Of a stretch of 7,364 bases of DNA, positions 1 to 6,168 are shown piece after piece. The position numbers and the translations under genes were made by a program. The stretch is from contig DHEX01000117.1 in assembly GCA_002400085.1 (NCBI GenBank), positions 19,493 to 26,856 of the forward strand, given 5' to 3'. The notes under the pieces are model-generated. The model was not told where the DNA came from. It made no database searches and was given only the letters and a program-made list of their open reading frames with translations. The stretch's first letter is position 1, and each line of letters starts with the position of its first letter. Origin of the DNA: Clostridiaceae bacterium UBA4839. GTDB taxonomy: Bacteria > Bacillota > Clostridia > Clostridiales > Caloramatoraceae.

Positions 1-13
1 AATTTGGGGGGGC

Positions 14-33
14 GGAACGGTCAAGACCGTTCC
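14..33. repeat. GC-rich perfect palindrome, REP-like
   Basis: GGAACGGTC at 14-22 and GACCGTTCC at 25-33 are perfect reverse complements separated by AA. A run of seven Gs lies just to the left, and CCTACCACCC lies to the right. The GC content contrasts sharply with the surrounding AT-rich DNA. Read on the minus strand, the element has the form GTAGGGAACGG...CCGTTCCGCCC, which resembles short dispersed palindromes I have seen in many bacterial genomes. That resemblance is from memory. It could instead be the hairpin of a terminator for an upstream gene, but no T tract follows on the plus strand. Confidence 0.6.
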
Positions 34-129
34 CTACCACCCGATTATTCATAATGAACAGGAACATCAGAAAATTTGGAGATACATTGACACAAATCTG
101 TTTTTATGTCATGACGATTGTTATTATTC

Positions 130-161
130 GTAATTCGTAATCTTCCTAAATTACGAATTAC
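130..161. repeat. AT-rich inverted repeat with 12-bp arms
   Basis: GTAATTCGTAAT (130-141) and ATTACGAATTAC (150-161) are perfect reverse complements around an 8-nt spacer. The left arm itself lies within a tandem ATTCGTA repeat (ATTCGTAATTCGTAAT, 126-141). No T tract follows that would make it a typical intrinsic terminator. It is probably a dispersed intergenic repeat or the remnant of a small mobile element. It lies about 70 bp upstream of the rpoN promoter. Confidence 0.55.
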
Positions 162-228
162 AGTTAGTAGCATATAGCGCATAAGCAGAAGCAGTGAATT
201 TATTGTACTGTGAAATGGAATTTAACCT

Positions 229-258
229 TTGTCATATGCTGCTTTAGTATGCTATAAT
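229..258 (+). promoter_or_regulatory. Probable sigma-A promoter of rpoN
   Basis: The -35 element TTGTCA (229-234) matches consensus at 5 of 6 positions. It is followed by an 18-bp spacer and a perfect -10 element TATAAT (253-258). A TG at 250-251, one base before the -10, makes it an extended -10 promoter. Transcription would start near 265, leaving a leader of about 170 nt before rpoN. This is the best promoter match in the upstream region. Confidence 0.7.
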
Positions 259-298
259 TAATTATATAAATACATAGAATATATTACAGACTTAGTAA

Positions 299-332
299 CT
301 GTCCCCATCCTTATTTAGGCATAGGATGACAG
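299..332 (+). other. Imperfect hairpin in the rpoN leader
   Basis: CTGTC (299-303) pairs with GACAG (328-332), and ATCCT (307-311) pairs with AGGAT (323-327). The CCC at 304-306 bulges out and the loop is 11 nt. This gives ten base pairs shortly downstream of the predicted transcription start. The left arm is part of GTAACTGTCCCC, a motif I associate from memory with the surroundings of REP-associated transposases, so it may be a repeat remnant rather than a regulatory RNA. There is no terminator-like T run after it. Confidence 0.4.
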
Positions 333-433
333 CTCTATACCCACTAAAAGTTTCTTATACATAGGCTATTGAGAGAGTATTTTTTAAGAAAACTTCATCT
401 AGGTTTAAAAATCGCCTGATTGGAGGAATAATT

Positions 434-1798
434 ATGAAGCTGGATTTCAATCTGCAGCTGCAGCAAGAACAAAAACTTGTTATGACACCTGAACTGCAAA
501 TGGCAGTAAAAGTTTTACAGTTGACATCCTGCGAATTAAATGAATTTATTCAAAATGAAATAGAGGAAAACCCTCTTCTCGATTATAAGGAAAATTGTGA
601 AGAAAATTCTTATGATACTGCTGATGATAATGGGATAAATGATTTTATTAATTATTTAGATTATGAAGATTTAAACGGCATAAATTCCTATGATAAAGAC
701 GAAGAGTATGCTTCGCCTATAAATTTTGTAACAAAGGAAAAAAGCTTATGGGATTATCTTAAGGAACAGTTGCATTTTATTCCGTTAACTGAAAAGCAAA
801 AGAAAATGGGTGAATATATAATTGATAATATTGATGAATATGGTTATCTTACAGTAGATACTAAAGATATAAAAAATAAATTTAATGTCAGCAGTGTTGC
901 GGCAGCAGAAATTTTAAATATCATTCAGGGCTTTGAACCTTCCGGTGTAGGAGCAAGGAATGTATATGAATGTCTCATAATTCAAGTTAAAGCTAAGGGT
1001 TCTTATGATAAAAATATTGATTATATTATTAAAAATATGTTAAATGATGTGGCGGAAGAAAACATTTCAAAGATAGCTGAGGGTGCAAAAATAACAGAAA
1101 AAAAAGCAAGAGAGTATATAAAGTTAATTAAAACTCTTGACCCAAAGCCTGGAATTAGGCTGTGCGGGGATACTACAAAGTACGTAATTCCGGATGTATA
1201 CATTGAAAAGATAGATGGTCAATATGTGGTTAGAGTTAATAAGGAGCTATGCCCCACATTAAAAATAAATAAAAAATATCAAAAACTATTATCCCAAAAA
1301 GATTCTCCGGAGTACAATTACGTAAAAGAAAAGCTTGAATCAGCTATGTGGATTATAAAAAGTATTGATCAAAGAATGAGCACTATAAAAAAAGTAGTTG
1401 AGGCAATATTAGCATATCAGTTTGATTTTTTCGAATATGACAGTGATTTGGTAACTTTAAATTTGAAAGATATTGCAAATGCTGCTGGCATCCATGAATC
1501 TACAGTAAGCAGGGCAATAAAAGGCAAATATGTTCAAACACCTAAGGGAACCTATGAAATTAAAAATTTCTTTGTAAGAGGCATTCAAAATGCTGAGGGT
1601 GAGGATATTTCTACACTTAAAATAATGGATAGAATTAAAGATTTAATTGATAATGAAAATAAAAGCAAACCATATTCAGATCAAGAAATTTCGGGAAAGC
1701 TTGAAGAAGAAAATATCAGCATTTCAAGAAGAACTGTGGCAAAATATAGGGCAGAGCTAAATATAGCATCCTCTCCTAAAAGGAGGAGGAAAGAATAA
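434..1798 (+). CDS. rpoN: RNA polymerase sigma-54 factor
   Basis: This is the alternative sigma factor of the sigma-54 family (called SigL in Bacillus). It directs RNA polymerase to -24/-12 promoters that need an ATP-driven enhancer-binding activator. The 454-residue length is normal. Residues 1-50 form the glutamine- and leucine-rich region I (LQLQQEQKLVMTPELQ), and 51-93 form an acidic, poorly conserved linker. Residues from about 100 to 290 form the core-binding region, with GFEPSGVGARN at 166-176 and LDPKPG at 235-240. A helix-turn-helix lies near 346-365 (DIANAAGIHESTVSRAIKGK), and the signature RpoN box SRRTVAKYRA is at 431-440. The ATG is supported by GGAGGA 6 nt upstream. Its own promoter is at 229-258. 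In clostridia this gene commonly sits next to the glycolytic operon (recalled). No activator gene or -24/-12 promoter is visible here. Confidence 0.97.
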   Translation: MKLDFNLQLQQEQKLVMTPELQMAVKVLQLTSCELNEFIQNEIEENPLLDYKENCEENSYDTADDNGINDFINYLDYEDLNGINSYDKDEEYASPINFVTKEKSLWDYLKEQLHFIPLTEKQKKMGEYIIDNIDEYGYLTVDTKDIKNKFNVSSVAAAEILNIIQGFEPSGVGARNVYECLIIQVKAKGSYDKNIDYIIKNMLNDVAEENISKIAEGAKITEKKAREYIKLIKTLDPKPGIRLCGDTTKYVIPDVYIEKIDGQYVVRVNKELCPTLKINKKYQKLLSQKDSPEYNYVKEKLESAMWIIKSIDQRMSTIKKVVEAILAYQFDFFEYDSDLVTLNLKDIANAAGIHESTVSRAIKGKYVQTPKGTYEIKNFFVRGIQNAEGEDISTLKIMDRIKDLIDNENKSKPYSDQEISGKLEEENISISRRTVAKYRAELNIASSPKRRRKE

Positions 1799-1828
1799 TT
1801 TTTCACATAATAATATATGGTATGGCTA

Positions 1829-1857
1829 TTGAAAAATAATAATAATAATGTTATATT
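1829..1857 (+). promoter_or_regulatory. Probable sigma-A promoter of the cggR-gap operon
   Basis: TTGAAA (1829-1834) and TATATT (1852-1857) each match consensus at 5 of 6 positions and are separated by the ideal 17 bp. The spacer is an AAT repeat. Transcription would start near 1864, leaving a leader of roughly 120 nt before cggR. All four GGGACA operator boxes lie downstream of the predicted start. This suggests repression by blocking elongating polymerase, as reported for CggR in Bacillus subtilis. Confidence 0.6.
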
Positions 1858-1875
1858 TAAAATGTTAAAGGATAT

Positions 1876-1902
1876 GGGACATATTTAAATATATATGGGA
1901 CA
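1876..1902 (+). promoter_or_regulatory. Candidate CggR operator, upstream box pair
   Basis: GGGACA occurs at 1876-1881 and 1897-1902, 21 bp apart, close to two helical turns. Both copies are preceded by ATAT. The B. subtilis CggR operator, as I recall it, is a direct repeat of CGGGAC-N6-TGTC with a period of about 20 bp. Here the second box is followed after six bases by AGTC, similar to that TGTC element. CggR binding is inferred from position and motif. Confidence 0.55.
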
Positions 1903-1926
1903 AAATCAGTCCCATATATATTTAAA
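1884..1926. repeat. Perfect 18-bp inverted repeat between the operator pairs
   Basis: The left arm at 1884-1901 (TTTAAATATATATGGGAC) and the right arm at 1909-1926 (GTCCCATATATATTTAAA) are exact reverse complements around a 7-nt spacer, AAAATCA. The left arm contains the second GGGAC box, and the right arm carries the only inverted copy, GTCCC (1909-1913). No T tract follows on either strand, so it is not a standard intrinsic terminator. It would form a long hairpin in the cggR leader RNA, or act as a symmetric binding site in DNA. Confidence 0.75.
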
Positions 1927-1932
1927 GCTCAT

Positions 1933-1967
1933 GGGACAAAATAAATCCATAGGGACAAAATAAAGCC
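1933..1967 (+). promoter_or_regulatory. Candidate CggR operator, downstream direct repeat
   Basis: Two 16-bp direct repeats at 1933-1948 and 1952-1967 agree at 15 of 16 positions and share GGGACAAAATAAA. The period is 19 bp. This pair lies just before the cggR ribosome binding site, in the position expected for the autoregulatory operator of the glycolytic operon. It is the best-conserved repeat in the gap and the strongest candidate for the primary CggR site. The TGTC half-element of the Bacillus operator is not clearly present. Confidence 0.65.
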
Positions 1968-1973
1968 AGGGGG
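1968..1973 (+). promoter_or_regulatory. Ribosome binding site that decides the cggR start
   Basis: AGGGGG at 1968-1973 is the only Shine-Dalgarno candidate near the start of cggR. It is only 1 nt from the upstream GTG (1975) but 10 nt from the in-frame TTG at 1984. The spacing, counted from the AG-rich run AGGGGGAG (1968-1975), is 8 nt. This favours the TTG. Confidence 0.6.
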
Positions 1974-1983
1974 AGTGACGTAT

Positions 1984-3006
1984 TTGGGAGGATTACTTTC
2001 ATTACAACAAAGAATTATTCCTGAAATGGTTGAACTTATGGATAAAAGATATTGCATCTTAAAAAAGATATTTTATAATCAACCTATAGGAAGAAGAGCA
2101 CTTTCACAAGCGCTCAATATGGGAGAGAGAACTGTAAGAACAGAAGTTAATTTTTTAAAAAACCAGGGATTAATAGAAATAAATTCTATTGGAATGATTG
2201 TTACAAAAGACGGGGAAAATATTATTGAAAACCTTGAAGAAATGATTCATGAGATTAATGGTTTATCAGATATTGAAAAAAAATTAAAAAATGTACTTAA
2301 TTTAGAAGAAGCTATTGTTGTTCCTGGCGATGCTGAAAAAGATGATACTGTACTTCGTGAAATGGGCAGGGTGGCTGCAAATAGAATTAAAGACCTTATT
2401 AAAGATAATTCAATTATTGCTCTAACCGGTGGCTCATCTGTAGCCCAAGTAGTTCAAAACTTTCCTAAAATAAATAAGAACAATGTTTTAGTAGTACCAG
2501 CAAGAGGAGGCATGGGAAGAGACATTAAAACACAAGCAAGCACTCTTGCAGCAGAATTGGCTTTTAAAATAGGCGCAAATTACAAATTACTTCATGTTCC
2601 TGATAATTTGAGCAATGAAGCAATTGAAACTATAGCAAATGAACCCGATATATTAGACACAATTGAAAAAATATCGAAAGCAGATCTTTTAGTATATGGA
2701 ATTGGAAGGGCTTCTGATATGTCAAAGCGAAGAGGCATGAATGAGCATGAAATTGAAATGCTTAAAAAAAGCGGTGCAGTTTCTGAAGCTTTTGGATATT
2801 ATTTCAATAAGGATGGAAAGATAGTTTATAAAACCCCAACTATCGGGTTAAATTTTGAGGATATAGGTAACATTAATAACATAATTGCTGTAGCTGGAGG
2901 AAAAAATAAAGCAGAGGCAATTATTTCAACAAAAACATCAAACAATTCGTTAATTCTTGTTACCGATGAAGGGGCAGCTAATGCAATTCTAAAAATAAAA
3001 TGCTAG
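1984..3006 (+). CDS. cggR: Central glycolytic genes regulator, SorC family repressor
   Basis: This transcriptional repressor of the gap operon is expected to bind the GGGAC repeats upstream and to release them when fructose-1,6-bisphosphate is bound. An N-terminal winged helix-turn-helix covers about residues 34-65 (IGRRALSQALNMGERTVRTE). It is followed by a sugar-phosphate-binding domain with LTGGSS, VPARGGMGRD, GIGRASDMSKRR, EAFGYYF and VTDEGAA motifs. I chose the TTG at 1984, giving 340 residues. It has well-spaced AGGGGG upstream, and L-G-G-L-L-S-L-Q-Q-R-I-I-P then lines up from residue 1 with the start of B. subtilis CggR as I remember it. GTG at 1975 would add three residues. In this numbering Ser151-Ser152, Arg175 and Arg250 fall on the recalled Bacillus effector contacts, where the first two are Thr. 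It precedes gap by 52 nt. Confidence 0.93.
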   Translation: MGGLLSLQQRIIPEMVELMDKRYCILKKIFYNQPIGRRALSQALNMGERTVRTEVNFLKNQGLIEINSIGMIVTKDGENIIENLEEMIHEINGLSDIEKKLKNVLNLEEAIVVPGDAEKDDTVLREMGRVAANRIKDLIKDNSIIALTGGSSVAQVVQNFPKINKNNVLVVPARGGMGRDIKTQASTLAAELAFKIGANYKLLHVPDNLSNEAIETIANEPDILDTIEKISKADLLVYGIGRASDMSKRRGMNEHEIEMLKKSGAVSEAFGYYFNKDGKIVYKTPTIGLNFEDIGNINNIIAVAGGKNKAEAIISTKTSNNSLILVTDEGAANAILKIKC

Positions 3007-3040
3007 TTAATTTTAAAAATTTATTTATATTTTTAATTAA
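3007..3040 (+). other. A/T-only hairpin between cggR and gap
   Basis: TTAATT (3007-3012) and AAAAAT (3015-3020) pair with ATTTTT (3029-3034) and AATTAA (3035-3040). This gives 12 A-U pairs with a two-base bulge and an 8-nt loop. It begins right after the cggR stop codon and ends 4 nt before the gap ribosome binding site (AGGAGGG, 3045-3051). In B. subtilis the cggR-gapA transcript is cut near this junction so that gap mRNA outlasts cggR mRNA. A similar role here is inferred only from position. Confidence 0.4.
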
Positions 3041-3046
3041 GTTTAG

Positions 3047-4069
<1,023 letters not shown>

Positions 4070-4081
4070 AATATAAATAAC

Positions 4082-4120
4082 AATGCCCGGTTTTGTAGTA
4101 CGGCTATGAGGCCGGGCATT
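4082..4120 (+). terminator. Terminator-like hairpin after gap
   Basis: AATGCCCGG (4082-4090) and CCGGGCATT (4112-4120) are perfect 9-bp arms beginning 12 nt after the gap stop codon. The loop is 21 nt and may contain a small TAG/CTA stem. The following bases are TATTAATTAT, a weak and interrupted T tract. I read it as a leaky terminator or a 3' mRNA stabiliser inside the operon. Either would let gap be expressed above the downstream genes. Confidence 0.55.
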
Positions 4121-4142
4121 TATTAATTATATATCATAAAAG

Positions 4143-4166
4143 CCCTATGCTGCTTTCAGCTGAGGG
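4143..4166 (+). other. Second hairpin in the gap-pgk gap
   Basis: CCCT and GCTG (4143-4152) pair with CAGC and AGGG (4157-4166) around a CTTT loop, with one 2x2 internal mismatch. Flanking AAA and TTT could extend the stem past a further two mismatches. No T run suitable for termination follows closely. The hairpin ends 27 nt before the pgk ribosome binding site. It could mark an RNA processing site or the 5' end of a separate pgk transcript, but neither is shown by sequence alone. Confidence 0.35.
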
Positions 4167-4206
4167 AGTTTCATGTATATAACTATAAAGACGAGGAGGG
4201 TTTGGT

Positions 4207-5394
4207 ATGAACAAAAAGACTGTAAGGGACATTGACGTAAATGGAAAGAAAGTCATAGTAAGATGTGACTTTAATGTACCTCAAGATAGTAATGGGAAGA
4301 TAACAGATGACAGAAGAATAGTATCTGCGCTTCCAACAATCAATTATTTAATTGAAAATAACGCAAAAGTTATACTTATGTCTCACCTTGGAAGGCCAAA
4401 GGAAGGATATGATCCAAAATACAGCTTAAAACCTGTTGCCAAAAGGCTCTCTGAATTATTAGGAAAAAAGGTTTTATTTGCTGAGGATAAAGAAGTTGTT
4501 GGAGAAAATGCAATTAAGTATACAAATGGGATGAAAAATGGGGATGTAGTACTCCTTGAAAATGTTAGATTTATAAAAACTGAAACCAAAAATGACCTTG
4601 ATTTTGCAAAAAAGCTTGCATCACTTGCCGATATATTTGTAAATGATGCCTTTGGAACAGCACATAGAGCAAATTCATCTACTGTAGGAATTGCAAATTA
4701 TCTTCCGGCAGTTGCAGGATTTTTAATTGAAAAAGAAACTTCAATTATGGGGAAAGCTCTTGATAATCCTGAAAGACCATTTGTTGCAATACTTGGTGGT
4801 GCAAAGGTATCAGATAAGATTGGAGTTATTAATAACCTGTTAGATAAGGTTGACAAATTGATAATTGGCGGAGGAATGGCATACACATTCCTTAAAGCAA
4901 AGGGAATGAACGTTGGGAAGTCACTTCTTGAAGAGGATAAAGTTGAACTTGCTAAAGAAATGATGAAAAAGGCTGAAGAAAAAGGGGTAAAACTGCTTCT
5001 TCCAATTGATAATGTAGCTGCTAAGGAGTTTAAAGCAGATGCAGAGTGGAAGGTGTTTGAAGGTGGAATGCCTGATGACTATCAAGGACTTGACATTGGA
5101 CCTAAGACAATAAAGCTTTTTGAAAATGAATTAAAAGGAGCAAAAACTGTTGTATGGAACGGACCTATGGGAGTATTTGAAATGCCAGCCTTTGCAGTTG
5201 GAACAAAGAAAATTGCAGAAGCTCTTTCAAATTTAAATGCAACCACTATTATAGGCGGCGGAGATTCAGCAGCAGCAGTAGAACAGCTTGGATTTGCAGA
5301 TAAGATGACTCATATTTCAACAGGTGGAGGAGCATCTCTTGAATTCTTAGAAGGGCGTGAGCTTCCAGGAATTGCTGCATTGGATGATAAATAA
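4207..5394 (+). CDS. pgk: Phosphoglycerate kinase
   Basis: This enzyme transfers the acyl phosphate of 1,3-bisphosphoglycerate to ADP, giving 3-phosphoglycerate and the first ATP yield of lower glycolysis. The 395 residues are the normal bacterial length. The N-terminal substrate domain shows VRCDFNVP at 18-25 (Arg19, Asp21 and Asn23), then MSHLGRPKE and LLENVRF. The C-terminal nucleotide domain shows [22 protein letters not shown] and [17 protein letters not shown] at 350-357 and HISTGGGAS at 369-377 complete the nucleotide site. The ATG is supported by AGGAGGG with 6-nt spacing. A 137-nt gap with two hairpins separates it from gap, while tpiA follows after only 17 nt. This gene therefore heads a tight pgk-tpiA-gpmI block, which may be transcribed by readthrough from the cggR promoter or from a weak internal promoter I could not confirm. 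Confidence 0.98.
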   Translation: MNKKTVRDIDVNGKKVIVRCDFNVPQDSNGKITDDRRIVSALPTINYLIENNAKVILMSHLGRPKEGYDPKYSLKPVAKRLSELLGKKVLFAEDKEVVGENAIKYTNGMKNGDVVLLENVRFIKTETKNDLDFAKKLASLADIFVNDAFGTAHRANSSTVGIANYLPAVAGFLIEKETSIMGKALDNPERPFVAILGGAKVSDKIGVINNLLDKVDKLIIGGGMAYTFLKAKGMNVGKSLLEEDKVELAKEMMKKAEEKGVKLLLPIDNVAAKEFKADAEWKVFEGGMPDDYQGLDIGPKTIKLFENELKGAKTVVWNGPMGVFEMPAFAVGTKKIAEALSNLNATTIIGGGDSAAAVEQLGFADKMTHISTGGGASLEFLEGRELPGIAALDDK

Positions 5395-5411
5395 TTAAGG
5401 GGGAATCTTAA

Positions 5412-6158
5412 ATGAGAAAACCTATTATTGCTGGCAACTGGAAAATGAATAAGACTCCACAGGAGTCAAAAAAGTTTATGGAAGAAATAATAAACAAAAT
5501 TAAGGATGCTAAATGTGAGGTAGTTATAATTCCTCCTTTTACATCTTTATGCAGCGTGCTTGAAGTAACTAAGGGCACTTCTGTTAAAGTTGGAGCACAA
5601 AATATGTACTTTAAAGAAAGCGGAGCATTTACTGGGGAAGTATCACCTCTTATGCTTAAAGAAATGGGAGTAGAATATGTTGTTATAGGGCATAGTGAAA
5701 GAAGACAGTATTTTAAAGAGGACGATGAGCTTTTAAATAACAAAGTTAAATCAGCTTTTGAACATGAACTTACTCCAATTCTTTGCGTTGGTGAAACTCT
5801 TTCAGAAAGAGAAAAAGGAAATGCATTTACAAAAATAGAAGGACAAATAGAAAAGGACTTAAAAGGCTTAAAGGAAGAACAGGTAGAAAAAATGGTTATT
5901 GCCTATGAACCAATTTGGGCAATTGGAACAGGAAAAACTGCTACCTCACAGCAGGCAAATGAAGTTATTAAATTTATAAGAAATACAGTTAAAAAGCTAT
6001 TTGGAGAAAAGGCAGCTGATGGTGTTAGAATTCAGTATGGTGGAAGTGTAAAGCCAGCTACTATTAAAGAACAAATGGCACAAAGTGATATTGATGGAGC
6101 CCTTGTTGGGGGAGCAAGCCTTAAAGTGGAGGATTTTGCAGCCATCGTTAATTTTTAG
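5412..6158 (+). CDS. tpiA: Triosephosphate isomerase
   Basis: This (beta/alpha)8 barrel enzyme interconverts dihydroxyacetone phosphate and glyceraldehyde-3-phosphate, so both halves of fructose bisphosphate can be used by Gap. The 248 residues are typical for the dimeric bacterial enzyme. The catalytic residues are all visible: Asn9 and Lys11 in GNWKMNK, His94 in IGHSERR, and Glu166 in [12 protein letters not shown], which also forms the flexible loop 6. The phosphate-binding YGGSVKP (209-215) and GALVGGASL (229-237) are intact. AGGGGG at 5398-5403 lies 8 nt before the ATG. The stop codon overlaps the ribosome binding site of gpmI, pointing to coupled translation. Confidence 0.98.
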   Translation: MRKPIIAGNWKMNKTPQESKKFMEEIINKIKDAKCEVVIIPPFTSLCSVLEVTKGTSVKVGAQNMYFKESGAFTGEVSPLMLKEMGVEYVVIGHSERRQYFKEDDELLNNKVKSAFEHELTPILCVGETLSEREKGNAFTKIEGQIEKDLKGLKEEQVEKMVIAYEPIWAIGTGKTATSQQANEVIKFIRNTVKKLFGEKAADGVRIQYGGSVKPATIKEQMAQSDIDGALVGGASLKVEDFAAIVNF

Positions 6159-6163
6159 GAGGG
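6157..6163 (+). promoter_or_regulatory. gpmI ribosome binding site overlapping the tpiA stop
   Basis: AGGAGGG at 6157-6163 shares its first two bases with the tpiA TAG stop (6156-6158) and lies 5 nt before the gpmI ATG. Ribosomes ending tpiA would sit on this site, so translation of the two genes is probably coupled. Confidence 0.7.
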
Positions 6164-6168
6164 TTAAA

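Larger units (their letters stand above)
1..433. other. Gene-free region upstream of rpoN
   Basis: I find no convincing coding region here. The left part (1-228) is repeat-like: a G run at 6-12, a GC-rich palindrome at 14-33, and an AT-rich inverted repeat at 130-161. The right part holds a strong promoter (229-258) and the rpoN leader, which contains an imperfect hairpin at 299-332. The rpoN ribosome binding site GGAGGA lies at 422-427, 6 nt before the ATG. Whatever gene lies to the left of the window is not visible. Confidence 0.7.

Noticed and set aside
1773..1803. Small hairpin CTCCT/AGGAG at the end of rpoN followed by TTTTT, as a terminator
   Set aside because: The stem is only five pairs, inside the coding sequence, and the T run starts 13 nt after it. 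That is too weak and too distant for an intrinsic terminator.
1817..1888. 23-codon open frame after rpoN (starting Met-Val-Trp, with five Asn codons)
   Set aside because: The nearest strong Shine-Dalgarno-like sequence (1781-1789) is about 27 nt away, and the frame overlaps the predicted cggR promoter. The Asn run simply reflects the AAT repeat in the promoter spacer.
1884..1926. The 18-bp palindrome as an intrinsic terminator of rpoN
   Set aside because: The stem is largely A-T and no T tract follows it on either strand.
4155..4183. Possible internal promoter for pgk (TTCAGC, 17 bp, TATAAC)
   Set aside because: The -35 candidate matches consensus at only three positions and overlaps the second hairpin. 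There is no TG extension directly before the -10.
5408..5743. Long open frame on the minus strand opposite tpiA (111 codons)
   Set aside because: It lies fully antisense to tpiA, whose catalytic motifs are all intact, and I recognise no protein family in it. It is a by-product of the codon use of tpiA.
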